Source of the DNA: Luteibacter sp. OK325
Lineage (GTDB): Bacteria > Pseudomonadota > Gammaproteobacteria > Xanthomonadales > Rhodanobacteraceae
Reading direction: 5' to 3'
DNA: 64,000 nucleotides
Assembly (NCBI RefSeq): GCF_003050935.1
Contig: NZ_QAOX01000009.1
Location: 62,001-126,000 of the forward strand
Part shown: in pieces, positions 37,114 through 46,721 of the stretch
Numbering within the stretch: position 1 is the stretch's first letter
Layout: every line of letters starts with the position of its first letter
Position numbers and translations under genes: made by a program
The notes under the pieces: generated by a model
The model's input: the letters and a program-made list of their open reading frames with translations, nothing else
Told to the model about the DNA's origin: nothing
The model's database searches: none

Positions 37114-40100
37114 ATGAATATCTCCAGATTCTTCATCGACCGTCCGATCTTCGCGGGGGTGTTGTCAACGATCATCCTGCTCGCAGGCATCATCGCCTTG
37201 ACCAAGCTGCCCACCGCTGAGTATCCGGAAGTGGCTCCTCCGTCCGTCGTCGTTCGCGCGCAATACCCTGGCGCGAACCCGAAGGTCATCGCCGAAACCG
37301 TCGCTGCACCCATCGAGGAGCAGATCAACGGTGTCGAGGACATGCTCTACATGCAGTCCCAGGCCAACAGCGACGGCAACATGGCGACCACGGTGACCTT
37401 CAAGCTGGGCACCGATCCCGACAAGGCCGCGCAGCTCGTGCAGAACCGCGTGGCACAAGCCCTGCCGAGACTCCCTGAGGATGTGCAGCGCCTCGGCGTC
37501 ACCACGGTGAAGTCGTCGCCGACACTCACCATGGGCGTCAACATTAACTCGCCCAACGGCAAGTACGACCTGACCTACCTGCGCAATTACTCGCTGATCA
37601 ATATCAAGGACCGCCTGGCGCGTGTGCCCGGTGTCGGCGAAGTGGCGATGTGGGGCTCAGGTGATTACGCCATGCGCGTGTGGCTCGACCCGCAGAAGGT
37701 CGCCGAGAAGAACATGACGGCGTCCGACATCGTGAAGGCGATTCGCGAGCAGAACGTGCAGGTGGCAGCGGGCATCGTCGGCGCGTCGCCGATGAGCAAG
37801 GATGTGCCCCTGCAGCTGTCGATCAACGCCCAGGGTCGCCTGAAGACCGAGCAGCAGTTTCGCGACATCATCATCCGAACCTCGCCGGATGGTGCCGTGA
37901 CGCATCTGTCTGACGTTGCGCGTATCGAACTTGCCGCCTCCGACTACGCCCTGCGCGGCATGCTCGATGGCAAGGAGGCCGTGCAGCTGATCATTTTCCA
38001 GCAGCCGGGAGCGAACTCGCTGCAGATTTCCGACGACGTACGAGCCGCGATGGCGGACATGAAGAAGGACATGCCCGAAGGCGTCGGTTACTCGATCATC
38101 TATGACCCGACCCAGTTCGTACGCGAGAGCATTGACGCTGTTATCCACACGTTGTTCGAGGCGATCGCCCTGGTCGTTCTGGTGGTGATCGTGTTTCTGC
38201 AGACCTGGCGCGCTTCGCTGATTCCGTTGCTCGCCGTTCCTGTTTCGATCGTCGGTACATTCTCTCTGATGCTGGCCTTCGGCTACACCATCAATGCGCT
38301 GTCGCTGTTCGGCATGGTGCTTGCCATTGGCATCGTCGTCGATGACGCGATCGTCGTCGTGGAGAACGTGGAACGCAATATCGCCGCGGGTTTGAGTCCG
38401 CGGGACGCCACCTACCAGGCCATGCGCGAAGTGAGCGGCCCGATCATTGCCATCGCGCTTACGCTCGTCGCCGTATTTGTCCCGCTGGCCTTCATGTCCG
38501 GTCTGACGGGTCAGTTCTACCAACAGTTCGCCATGACCATCGCGATCTCCACGGTGATCTCGGCCTTCAATTCATTGACGCTGTCTCCCGCGCTGGCCGC
38601 CATCCTGCTGAAGGGCCACGACGCACCGAAAGACTGGCTGACCCGGGGCATGGACCGCGTACTAGGCCGCTTCTTCGCGGGGTTCAACAAGCTGTTCCAT
38701 CGCGGCTCGGAAGCATACGGCAAGGGCGTGGGCCGCGTCGTCGGTCGCAAGGCCCTCATGCTCGGCGTCTACCTCGTGCTTCTCGGTGGCGCCGTGGCGC
38801 TGGGCAAGGTGGTCCCGGGTGGTTTCGTTCCGGCCCAGGACAAGGACTATCTGGTCAGCATCGCGCAGCTTCCCGCCGGTGCATCCCTGGAGCGGACCGA
38901 TGCCGTCATCAAGGAGATGACCGCGATCGCCCTGAAGGAGCCCGGCGTGGTCGGCGTTCCCTCGTTCCCCGGCCTGTCGGTCAATGGCTTCACTAACTCA
39001 TCGTCAGCCGGACTGGTGTTCCCGGTGCTGAAGCCGTCGAAGGAACGTGGCGACGCACTCTCCGCCGGGAAGATCGCCGCTTCGCTCAACGCCAAGTTTG
39101 CGAAGATCAAGGGTGCGCAGATCGCGACCTTCCCGCCGCCGCCGGTTTCCGGACTCGGCGCGCTGGGTGGCTTCAAGCTGCAGATCGAAGATCGTGGCGC
39201 GCTCGGGTATGAGGCGCTCAACAACGCGACGCAGGCATTCCTCAAGAAGGCGTCGCAGGCTCCCGAGCTCGGCCCGATGTTCAGCAGCTACCAGATCAAC
39301 GTGCCGCAGCTGGACGTCGACCTTGATCGCGTCAAGGCCAAGCAACTGGGCGTAGCCGTCACCGACGTGTTCGACACGATGCAGATCTACCTGGGTTCGC
39401 TCTACGTCAACGACTTCAACCAGTTCGGCCGCGTGTACCAGGTGCGTGCCCAGGCCGATGCGCCGTTCCGCGCCGGCGCGGCCGACATCGGGCCACTGAA
39501 GACGCGTAATGCCGCGGGCGAGATGGTGCCGCTGTCGTCGCTGGTGAAGGTAACCACCACCTATGGACCGGAAATGGTCGTGCGCTACAACGGCTTCACC
39601 GCCGCTGACATCAACGGTGGCCCAGCCCCCGGCTACTCGTCGGGACAGGCGCAGGCCGCTGTCGAGCGCATCGCCGCAGAAACGCTGCCCCGTGGCATCA
39701 AGTTCGAATGGACCGACCTCACCTACCAACAGATCATCGCCGGTAACTCGGCCCTGTGGGTATTCCCGATCAGCATCCTGCTCGTGTTCCTGGTGCTGGC
39801 CGCGATGTACGAAAGCCTCACGCTGCCCCTGGCGATCCTGCTCATCGTTCCCATGAGCATCCTGTCGGCCCTGATCGGCGTGTGGCTGACCGGAGGCGAC
39901 AACAACATCTTCACCCAGATTGGCTTGATGGTGCTGGTTGGCCTGTCGGCGAAGAACGCGATCCTGATCGTCGAGTTCGCTCGCGAGCTGGAGATGGATG
40001 GACGAGGCATCGTCGAAGCGGCGATCGAAGCCAGTCGACTTCGCCTGCGCCCGATCCTCATGACCTCGTTCGCTTTCATCATGGGTGTCATTCCCCTGGT

Positions 40101-40302
40101 GACGTCGACGGGTGCCGGCGCGGAGATGCGCCACGCCATGGGTATCGCGGTGTTTTTCGGCATGCTCGGCGTCACCCTGTTCGGCCTGATGCTCACGCCC
40201 GTCTTCTACGTCCTGTTGCGCAAGCTCGCCGGCGGCAAACCGCTGGTCGACAAGCACGGCACCCATACGCATATGCAGCTCGACGCTGCGTCGGAACATT
40301 GA
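37114..40302 (+). CDS. RND efflux pump, HAE1 family (MexF/AcrB-like)
   Basis: A 1062-aa proton-driven drug exporter of the inner membrane. The N-terminus MNISRFFIDRPIFAGVLSTII is typical. The two periplasmic lobes and twelve membrane helices are arranged as in AcrB. FGMVLAIGIVVDDAIVVVENVERN carries the paired Asp residues of helix 4 that relay protons. FAMTIAISTVISAFNSLTLSPALAA and the second-half motif GLSAKNAILIVEFARE (Lys-Asn of helix 10) are intact, so it should be functional. The start at 37114 gives the usual N-terminal helix. The adaptor precedes and the channel follows by 10 nt. Confidence 0.96.
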   Translation: MNISRFFIDRPIFAGVLSTIILLAGIIALTKLPTAEYPEVAPPSVVVRAQYPGANPKVIAETVAAPIEEQINGVEDMLYMQSQANSDGNMATTVTFKLGTDPDKAAQLVQNRVAQALPRLPEDVQRLGVTTVKSSPTLTMGVNINSPNGKYDLTYLRNYSLINIKDRLARVPGVGEVAMWGSGDYAMRVWLDPQKVAEKNMTASDIVKAIREQNVQVAAGIVGASPMSKDVPLQLSINAQGRLKTEQQFRDIIIRTSPDGAVTHLSDVARIELAASDYALRGMLDGKEAVQLIIFQQPGANSLQISDDVRAAMADMKKDMPEGVGYSIIYDPTQFVRESIDAVIHTLFEAIALVVLVVIVFLQTWRASLIPLLAVPVSIVGTFSLMLAFGYTINALSLFGMVLAIGIVVDDAIVVVENVERNIAAGLSPRDATYQAMREVSGPIIAIALTLVAVFVPLAFMSGLTGQFYQQFAMTIAISTVISAFNSLTLSPALAAILLKGHDAPKDWLTRGMDRVLGRFFAGFNKLFHRGSEAYGKGVGRVVGRKALMLGVYLVLLGGAVALGKVVPGGFVPAQDKDYLVSIAQLPAGASLERTDAVIKEMTAIALKEPGVVGVPSFPGLSVNGFTNSSSAGLVFPVLKPSKERGDALSAGKIAASLNAKFAKIKGAQIATFPPPPVSGLGALGGFKLQIEDRGALGYEALNNATQAFLKKASQAPELGPMFSSYQINVPQLDVDLDRVKAKQLGVAVTDVFDTMQIYLGSLYVNDFNQFGRVYQVRAQADAPFRAGAADIGPLKTRNAAGEMVPLSSLVKVTTTYGPEMVVRYNGFTAADINGGPAPGYSSGQAQAAVERIAAETLPRGIKFEWTDLTYQQIIAGNSALWVFPISILLVFLVLAAMYESLTLPLAILLIVPMSILSALIGVWLTGGDNNIFTQIGLMVLVGLSAKNAILIVEFARELEMDGRGIVEAAIEASRLRLRPILMTSFAFIMGVIPLVTSTGAGAEMRHAMGIAVFFGMLGVTLFGLMLTPVFYVLLRKLAGGKPLVDKHGTHTHMQLDAASEH

Positions 40303-40312
40303 GGAGTACGTC

Positions 40313-41836
40313 ATGAGAACCGTTTTCATGGGGCGTCTGTTCAAAGGCGCCACCGCGGTGGCTGCCACGCTTATTCTCGCCGCTTGCTCGATGGCTCCCG
40401 CTTACCATGCGCCGTCCGCTCCCGCGGACGCAGCCTTCAAGGAAGCGTCGCCGTCGTGGTCACAGGAAACCGCCACCGCGCTGGACGGCAGCACCTGGAA
40501 GGCTGCAGTGCCTTCGGAAGGAGTGGGGCGCGGTGAGTGGTGGAAGATTTTCAACGACACCGTCCTCGATGGCCTCGAGCACCAGGCGCTCGGGGCCAAC
40601 CAGGATCTCAAGGCTGCAGCCGCGCGCGTGAAGGAGGCGCGTGCGCTCAACCAGGTAGCCCGCTCGGCGTACTTCCCGACGGTCGACGCCGGACTTGGCG
40701 CCACGCGTCAGCAACCGTCGGCCGCATCCCAGGGCCTGACTGATGGAACACATGTCCAGCCGTCCACGGTGTATCGCGCCCAGGCGAACGTGTCTTATGA
40801 GGTCGACCTGTTCGGTCGCGTGGCCTCGAGCGTGAATGCCGCGAAGGCGGACACACAACGCAGTGAGGCGCTTTTCCACTCAGTGCAGCTCGCGCTGCAG
40901 GCGGATGTCGCGCAGAACTATTTCGCGTTACGTGAGCTGGATGCCGAAGGTGAGGTGTATGCCCATGCGGTTGCCCTGCGTGAGGACAGCCTGAAGCTGC
41001 TGAAGAGCCGCTTCGACGAGGGCGATATATCCGAGGTCGACGTGTTGCGCGCCGAGGCTGAGCTGTCCACGGCACGCTCGGCCGCGATGACCGCGGGGCG
41101 CCTGCGTGCCACCTCGGAGCACAGCCTCGCGGTCCTGCTCGGCAAGACGCCTGCGGAGTTCACGATGCCTGCCAGACCGTTGCAGGCGGTGAATCTGCGT
41201 ATCCCATCCGGACTGCCGTCGTCCCTGCTGGAACGCAGGCCGGATATCGCCGCGGCCGAACGTGCCATTGCAGCGGCGAACGCGCGGATCGGCGTGGCGA
41301 AGTCCGCTTTCTTCCCCTCACTGTCGCTCACCGGAACCGGTGGATTCGAGTCGTCCTCCTTCGGCAATCTGTTCAAGTGGAGCAGTCGCTCGTTTCTGCT
41401 CGGTCCGTTGACCGGCGCGGCCCTGAGCCTTCCACTGTTCGACGGCGGCAAGCGCAAGGGCGACCTGGCCAATGCGAAAGCCACGTACGAAGAACAGGCT
41501 GCGACCTACCAGCAGCAGGTGTTGCTGGCTTTCCGCGAGGTCGAGGACAACCTGGCGACGCTGCGGATCCTGGAGGGACAGACACAGACGCAGGGGGAGG
41601 CCGTGGCATCTTCCACGAAGGCCGCGTCGTTGCTACGTACGCAGTACACCGAAGGCCAGACGAACTACCTCGATGTCCTCGATGCCCAGCGCAGCGTACT
41701 CAGCGCCCGCCGCGATGCCGTGCAGTTGCAGGGCCTGCAGGCCATCGCCACCGTCAACCTGATTCGCGCGCTGGGTGGCGGCTGGGAAGACACGGCGAAT
41801 CAAGGTCCTGCGGCCGCACCGATTGCGGCGCGCTGA
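40313..41836 (+). CDS. Outer-membrane efflux lipoprotein (OprM/NodT family)
   Basis: A 507-aa TolC-type channel. The lipobox ILAACSMAP places the lipidated Cys at residue 25. The long helical-barrel repeats show as two TolC-like halves: the first with LEHQALGANQDLKAAAARVKEA (in part ANQDLKAAAARVKEARALN) and VSYEVDLFGRVASSV, the second with LPSSLLERRPDIAAAERAIAAANARIGVAKSAFFP (in part LLERRPDIAAAERAIAAAN). Near the C-terminus is TEGQTNYLDVLDAQRSVLSA. It completes the tripartite pump; a LysR gene follows 11 nt later. Confidence 0.95.
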   Translation: MRTVFMGRLFKGATAVAATLILAACSMAPAYHAPSAPADAAFKEASPSWSQETATALDGSTWKAAVPSEGVGRGEWWKIFNDTVLDGLEHQALGANQDLKAAAARVKEARALNQVARSAYFPTVDAGLGATRQQPSAASQGLTDGTHVQPSTVYRAQANVSYEVDLFGRVASSVNAAKADTQRSEALFHSVQLALQADVAQNYFALRELDAEGEVYAHAVALREDSLKLLKSRFDEGDISEVDVLRAEAELSTARSAAMTAGRLRATSEHSLAVLLGKTPAEFTMPARPLQAVNLRIPSGLPSSLLERRPDIAAAERAIAAANARIGVAKSAFFPSLSLTGTGGFESSSFGNLFKWSSRSFLLGPLTGAALSLPLFDGGKRKGDLANAKATYEEQAATYQQQVLLAFREVEDNLATLRILEGQTQTQGEAVASSTKAASLLRTQYTEGQTNYLDVLDAQRSVLSARRDAVQLQGLQAIATVNLIRALGGGWEDTANQGPAAAPIAAR

Positions 41837-41847
41837 GGAGCGACGGC

Positions 41848-42759
41848 ATGGAACGTTTTACCGCGCTGGAGACCTTCGTTCGCATCGTCGACGCCGGATC
41901 GTTCACAGCGGCTGCCAGGCAACTGGGCATCAGCCAGTCAGGCGCTTCCAAGGCCATGGCGCGGCTTGAGGCGGAGCTCGGCGTCCGCCTCCTGCATCGA
42001 TCGACCCGGAGCATGAGTACCACCGATGCGGGCCGTCGCTTGCATGGGCACGCCAAGCATGCACTGACCCAGCTCGAAGAAGCGCTCAGTGCGGTGCGTG
42101 CGGAGGCACAGCAACTGACCGGCAAGCTCAGGGTGGCGGCACCGCCCGGATTTGCTCGCCAACATGTCGTTTCCGAGCTGCCGCGATTTCTCGATCACAA
42201 CCCGGGACTCGAGGTGGAGGTCGTCATGGATGACGCGCTCCATGATGTCGCGGAGGCAAGGATCGACCTGTGCCTGCGCCACGGTGAGCCGGGACGCAAG
42301 ATCCCGGGAAGCCGCCGCATCGGTCTGGCACGCCGCCTCGTCGTCGGCTCGCCAGCCTACTTCGCCCGCAACAACGAGCCGCATACGCCCGACGAGCTCG
42401 CGAAACACCGGGTGGTGATCTGGTCGGCCGATAAGGCGTCGAACACGTGGTCGTTTCACCGAGGCCACGATGTACAGCATGTCGAGTTGAAGGGCAGGCT
42501 TCGCGTGGGCTCGCGGGAGGGCATGCGTGACGCGCTGCTCGCCCAGGCCGGCATCGCCGTCGTCTCCGAATGGGATGTTGCCTCCGAGCTCGCCAACGGA
42601 TCGCTTCGTCCCGTCCTGACCGGCTGGAGCCTGCCGACCGACGAGATATGGGCCGTTCCCACCGGCGGTCGCCTGGTCAGCCCGGCGGTGAACTCGATGA
42701 TGTCCTTCATCGAGGCATCCATCCGGCGATCGACACCGACCGGGAGCGAGAACGACTGA
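41848..42759 (+). CDS. LysR-family regulator, last gene of the RND operon
   Basis: A 303-aa LTTR with helix-turn-helix DAGSFTAAARQLGISQSGASKAMARLE (in part GSFTAAARQLGISQSGASKA) and RLLHRSTRSMSTTDAG, of the CrgA/DsdC-like subgroup. The start at 41848 follows a GAGGAG ribosome-binding site that overlaps the channel gene's stop. A longer open frame running upstream inside the channel gene is a shadow. Co-transcription with the pump suggests feedback control of efflux. It is convergent with the protease gene (13-nt gap). Confidence 0.93.
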   Translation: MERFTALETFVRIVDAGSFTAAARQLGISQSGASKAMARLEAELGVRLLHRSTRSMSTTDAGRRLHGHAKHALTQLEEALSAVRAEAQQLTGKLRVAAPPGFARQHVVSELPRFLDHNPGLEVEVVMDDALHDVAEARIDLCLRHGEPGRKIPGSRRIGLARRLVVGSPAYFARNNEPHTPDELAKHRVVIWSADKASNTWSFHRGHDVQHVELKGRLRVGSREGMRDALLAQAGIAVVSEWDVASELANGSLRPVLTGWSLPTDEIWAVPTGGRLVSPAVNSMMSFIEASIRRSTPTGSEND

Positions 42760-42772
42760 GCGGCGAAAGGCG

Positions 42773-44956
42773 CTACCCGGCGGCCTGCGCCGGAGCTGCC
42801 GTCATCAGCATCACAGCCTCGTCGGCGACGATCTGCGCGGCTTCCTGCACGTACGGATCCTTCGACGGCTTGGTCGGCTCCGGGCGTTTGTCCTGCGCCA
42901 CGCTGCGCTCTTCCGGATCGAGGCCGTCGTCGCCCAGCGGTGAGGCGTCGTCGTCGACCGGGAGCCCGTCCGCCAGGTTCAGTGTCTTGCGACGGGCGCG
43001 GAAGTCCGCCGAGACTTTCAGGTCGGCCTCACGAGTAGCCTTGCGCTCGTCGAGATTCAGGGAGACGGTGGTGCGGGCGGCCATGGCCTGGAAGGAGGCG
43101 AGCTCGTCGATGGTGAGCTGCCAGCGCGTCGCGTGCTGCACGCGCGCCGCGTGCGCGCTATCGAGTTTCGCAACAAGCGGCTCGAGCGTCTTGTCGTATC
43201 TATGAGGCACGGCCGAAATGGAGGACGCCGGCAGCGCGTTCGTATAGGTCGACTCGCCGAAGTCCTTTTCGTCTTCCGTTGCCGGGAAAGCGATGTTCGG
43301 CGTCACGCCGAGTAGCTGGGTGCTGTCGCCGTTGATGCGGTAGAACTGCGCGATCGTCATCTTGAGCTCGCCGAGCTTGCCGTCGTGCTCCTCCTCCACG
43401 GCATCGTCGAGGTCGAGAAGGTTCTGCACCGTGCCCTTGCCGAAGGTGCGCTGGCCGAGGATGACGCCACGACCGCGATCCTGGATCGCCGCGGCGAAAA
43501 TCTCCGACGCCGAAGCGGAGCCGTGGTTCACCAGGACGCCCAGGGCGCCCGACCAGGCGGGTGCGGTTGTGTTGGCGCCCTGCACCTCGACCTTGCCATC
43601 CGCACTACGCACCTGCACCACCGGGCCAGCGCCGGTGAAAAGGCCGACCATGTCCGACGCCTCGGTTAGCGAGCCGCCGCCGTTGTCACGAAGGTCGATG
43701 ACGACGCCGTCCACCTTCTGCTTCTTCAGCTCGCCCAGCATGCGCGAGACATCGCGCGTTACGCTGCGATAGTTCGCGTCGCCCGCACGGCGGGCATCGA
43801 AGTCTTCATAGAACGAGGGCACCGTGATGATGCCCAGCTTGTGCGCGTGGCCGGGCTCGCCGACCTGGAGCACCGTCTGCTTCGCGGCTTCATCCTCGAT
43901 GCTGATGTGGCGTCGGGTGAGCGTGACGACGTGCGGGGCGACATCGCCCTTGCTCTCATCGGGAAGCAGTTCGACACGCACTGTCGTACCACTCTTGCCC
44001 TTGATCAATGCGATGACGTCGTCCGACCGCCAGCCGATCACGTCGGTCAATGGACCGGCAGTGCCCTGACCGACCCCGGTGATGCGGTCGCCGACGTGGA
44101 TCTTTCCCGACTTCGCCGCCGGGCTCCCCGCGATGAGTTCCGTGACCTGGGTGTATTCATCGTGCTCGCGAAGATAAGCGCCGATACCTTCGAGCGACAG
44201 CGACATCTCCGTGTTGAACGCTGTCGCCGCCTTCGCTGCGAAGTAATCGGTATGCGGATCGGTCGATTCGGCATAGGCGGTCATGAATAGCTGGAAGGCG
44301 TCGTCCGCGCTGGTCTTCTGGATGCGCGAGGCGAGGTTCGCGTAACGATGGGTCAGCGTCTTGCGGATGGCATCGTCGGTCTGGCCGGCCAGTTTCAGGC
44401 GAAGCCAGTCTTCCTTGGCGCGTTCGCGCCAGAGTTCATGGAGTTCATCCGTGGACGCCGGCCAGGGCGCTGCCTTGCGCTCCGTGGCGATGGACTCATG
44501 GGCGCCGAGATCGAAGCCGTCCTTCAGCAAGGATTGCGCATAGCGCGACTCCTCGACGACGCGGTTGAGGTACAGGTTCACCGGCTCGAAAGCGGGCGTG
44601 AGATCGCCTTCGTCTATCGCCGTGCCCAGCGTGGGACGAAGTGGCGCGAAGTGCGCGATATCGGCGGCGGTGAAGTAGCTGCGTTCCGGGTCGAGCGTTT
44701 CGACCAGCTTGTCGAAAACGACGGCCGAGAACGTGGCGTCCAGCGGTCGCGGACGGTAGTGGAAACGGGTCAGGAACAGCATGGCTACCTTCCCCGCGAC
44801 GGCTTCCTGGTCAGCGGGAACCAGGGCGATCGGCCCGGCTGCGGCTGCGGCGGCGGCGCTCGTCGCTGCCGCCTGGGGCGCGCCGGTGGCCGTGGTCAGG
44901 GCAAAGGTCGCGCAGACCGCCAGGGCGGCGAAGACGACGGAGCGGGGGAAGGTCAT
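42773..44956 (-). CDS. prc: Carboxy-terminal (tail-specific) processing protease, S41A
   Basis: A 727-aa periplasmic protease like E. coli Prc, degrading or trimming proteins with unstructured C-termini. The signal peptide (VVFAALAVCATFALTTATGA) is followed by an Ala-rich linker, an N-terminal helical Prc domain (FLTRFHYRPRPLDATFSA...DPERSYFTAADI), and a PDZ domain (VTELIAGSPAAKSGKIHVGDRI). The catalytic Ser/Lys pair lies in VNHGSASASEIFAAAI and GQRTFGKGTVQNLL. A C-terminal DUF3340-like tail is acidic. The start at 44956 (MTFPRS) begins the signal; a poor ribosome-binding site makes it somewhat uncertain. Confidence 0.94.
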   Translation of the reverse strand: MTFPRSVVFAALAVCATFALTTATGAPQAAATSAAAAAAAGPIALVPADQEAVAGKVAMLFLTRFHYRPRPLDATFSAVVFDKLVETLDPERSYFTAADIAHFAPLRPTLGTAIDEGDLTPAFEPVNLYLNRVVEESRYAQSLLKDGFDLGAHESIATERKAAPWPASTDELHELWRERAKEDWLRLKLAGQTDDAIRKTLTHRYANLASRIQKTSADDAFQLFMTAYAESTDPHTDYFAAKAATAFNTEMSLSLEGIGAYLREHDEYTQVTELIAGSPAAKSGKIHVGDRITGVGQGTAGPLTDVIGWRSDDVIALIKGKSGTTVRVELLPDESKGDVAPHVVTLTRRHISIEDEAAKQTVLQVGEPGHAHKLGIITVPSFYEDFDARRAGDANYRSVTRDVSRMLGELKKQKVDGVVIDLRDNGGGSLTEASDMVGLFTGAGPVVQVRSADGKVEVQGANTTAPAWSGALGVLVNHGSASASEIFAAAIQDRGRGVILGQRTFGKGTVQNLLDLDDAVEEEHDGKLGELKMTIAQFYRINGDSTQLLGVTPNIAFPATEDEKDFGESTYTNALPASSISAVPHRYDKTLEPLVAKLDSAHAARVQHATRWQLTIDELASFQAMAARTTVSLNLDERKATREADLKVSADFRARRKTLNLADGLPVDDDASPLGDDGLDPEERSVAQDKRPEPTKPSKDPYVQEAAQIVADEAVMLMTAAPAQAAG

Positions 44957-45066
44957 GGGGGGGATTCGGCAGGGGTTCGTTGAGGGCATTCTGGCATGGC
45001 GATCATGCAGGAGTCGGCCCTTCGGCCGGCTTTCCAATGGGGACTGGTTGTACCTGCCTGACCTTG

Positions 45067-45091
45067 TGTGGGAGCCGGCTCTGCCGGCGAT
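45067..45091 (+). repeat. Single REP-like unit, type C
   Basis: The variant hairpin GCCGGCTCTGCCGGC with the same TGTGGGAG head. Its stem differs from types A and B by paired changes. It lies in the 149-nt gap upstream of prc and downstream of the TPR gene. Confidence 0.8.
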
Positions 45092-45105
45092 AGGCCCGGT
45101 GGCAC

Positions 45106-46596
45106 CTACAACCCGGCCTTCATCGCTCGCGCCTCACCCGCCAGGGCGCCCGCGCGACCGGGCGATCCCGCAAGCGTCGTCCTGAAGGCGGCAAGTGCCC
45201 GGGAAGGCTGCTTCTGCAGCAACAGAAGGTCTCCAAGCTGCTCCCGCGCAGGCACGATCGGGCCCGGCGTTACCGGTCGCTTCTCCAGCGAGTCCTCCTT
45301 GTCCGCCGCGGCGCTGAGCAGCGTCACCGCGTTTGCCGTATCGCCAGCTGCCTGAGCCGACCACGCCATGACTTCGTCCGCGAGCACGCTCGTCTGCACC
45401 GACCAGTAGGGCTCGCCGGTGTCGCTGAGTTGCTTCGCTATCTGCCCCAATCGCGTCGCTTCCTGCCGTGCTTCCACCGGATGCCCCGTGCGCGCCAGGC
45501 CCAGCCCTCTCGCCCATACGGCAATGGCGACGACCGAAGGTGGTGCCCCCTCCGGGTCCTTGATCGCGGTCGCGTCTGCCCAGTGTGCCTGTTCCACCGC
45601 GACACGAATGGGCATGGCGGTGGCGGCATAGGCGACACCGAAGTCCCCCATGTCCAGCGGGGGCATGGCATGCAGGTCGTCGACCACCGCGCCGGCTTCC
45701 GTTACACGGCCGGTCTGCACGTACGCGTAAACCAGATAGTCCATGGCGTGGAGCTGGCCCATCGTGTCGCCGTGTTCGCGCGCGGATTTCTCCGAGGCGA
45801 GGTTGGACGCGATGGAGTCGTCCCACAGGCCGAGTCGCGTGAAGATATGCGACGGCATGTGCAGCGCGTGCGGTGCGGACGGCGCGATGCTTGCGTACTT
45901 CCTTGCGGCCGGAAGGCCGCGTTGGGCCAGTTCCGCGCTGTCGCAGGCATGGATAAGGTAGTGCGCGATACCCGGATGGTCGGGGTTGCGGCGGAAAAGC
46001 GGCTCGAGGATATCGATGGCCTGCTTCTGCTTCGCGTGTGTCTTGTCCGCGGGTGACGCATTCGAAAGGAGGGCCAGGGCGTAAAACACCTGCGCTTCGA
46101 TATCCTTCGGGTTGTCATGGGCGAGCTGGGCCATGGCTTTTTCGTAGGCCAGCGTGCGCTGCGGGAGTTTGAGGCCGGGATCGACCTTGTAGAGTTCGCC
46201 GAGCGCATGGATGAACTGCTTCTCGCGAGGGGTCGCGGCACCCAGGCGGGTCGCCTCAAGCATTTCCTTCTGACCCGTGGCAAATGTGTCGGGGGGAAGT
46301 GCGGGTGCCCAGACCGGGTGGAAGTAAGTCATTGCCACGCCCCAATGCGCCATCGCGCAGGTTGGGTCCGCTGCGGCGACCTCATGGAATGCCTTGGCGG
46401 CGGGCCCATAGGCGAACGAATGCAGCAGGGCGACGGCACGGTCGAAGGGTTGTTGCACCTTCGCGTCACAGGAAACAGGGAAGGTGACCTTCCCCAGTTT
46501 CTCGGGAACCCCATGGTCATGCATCTCCTGGCCATGTGTCGCTGCGACGATCAATAGCGACATCCAGACGAACCACGACCGACGAAACATGCGCAT
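45106..46596 (-). CDS. Exported tetratricopeptide-repeat protein
   Basis: A 496-aa protein with an N-terminal signal (WFVWMSLLIVAATHGQ) and several TPR-like helical repeats. PFDRAVALLHSFAYGPAAKAFHEVAAADPTCAMAHWGVAMTY (in part YGPAAKAFHEVAAADPTCAM) is a typical repeat. The unusual motif NPDHPGIAHYLIHACD (about residues 200-215) and HALHMPSHIFTRLGLWDDSI recur in a group of uncharacterised bacterial TPR proteins; the His-rich stretches could bind metal (inference). Binding partners are unknown. It is transcribed alone toward prc. Confidence 0.85.
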   Translation of the reverse strand: MRMFRRSWFVWMSLLIVAATHGQEMHDHGVPEKLGKVTFPVSCDAKVQQPFDRAVALLHSFAYGPAAKAFHEVAAADPTCAMAHWGVAMTYFHPVWAPALPPDTFATGQKEMLEATRLGAATPREKQFIHALGELYKVDPGLKLPQRTLAYEKAMAQLAHDNPKDIEAQVFYALALLSNASPADKTHAKQKQAIDILEPLFRRNPDHPGIAHYLIHACDSAELAQRGLPAARKYASIAPSAPHALHMPSHIFTRLGLWDDSIASNLASEKSAREHGDTMGQLHAMDYLVYAYVQTGRVTEAGAVVDDLHAMPPLDMGDFGVAYAATAMPIRVAVEQAHWADATAIKDPEGAPPSVVAIAVWARGLGLARTGHPVEARQEATRLGQIAKQLSDTGEPYWSVQTSVLADEVMAWSAQAAGDTANAVTLLSAAADKEDSLEKRPVTPGPIVPAREQLGDLLLLQKQPSRALAAFRTTLAGSPGRAGALAGEARAMKAGL

Positions 46597-46665
46597 CTCC
46601 GTTCGTTACCGGGAGCCACAAAGCGTGGCCCGCAGTAATCTACGCCTATCGCGCCGCCGGTCACA

Positions 46666-46680
46666 TAGCCAAAATGGCTA
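46666..46680. promoter_or_regulatory. Perfect 6-bp inverted repeat upstream of the TPR gene
   Basis: TAGCCA-AAA-TGGCTA lies 70 bp upstream of the TPR gene start and just beyond the stop of ohr. It could be an operator or part of a weak ohr terminator; there is no U-tract. Confidence 0.3.
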
Positions 46681-46721
46681 CTCCACGGCTGACGTGCAAC
46701 GTGATGCGTAGCGAAGTGGAT

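Noticed and set aside
39004-40368. 454-codon minus-strand open frame over the RND pump and channel start
   Set aside because: Antisense shadow; composition is His/Asp/Gln-rich and it crosses two real genes.
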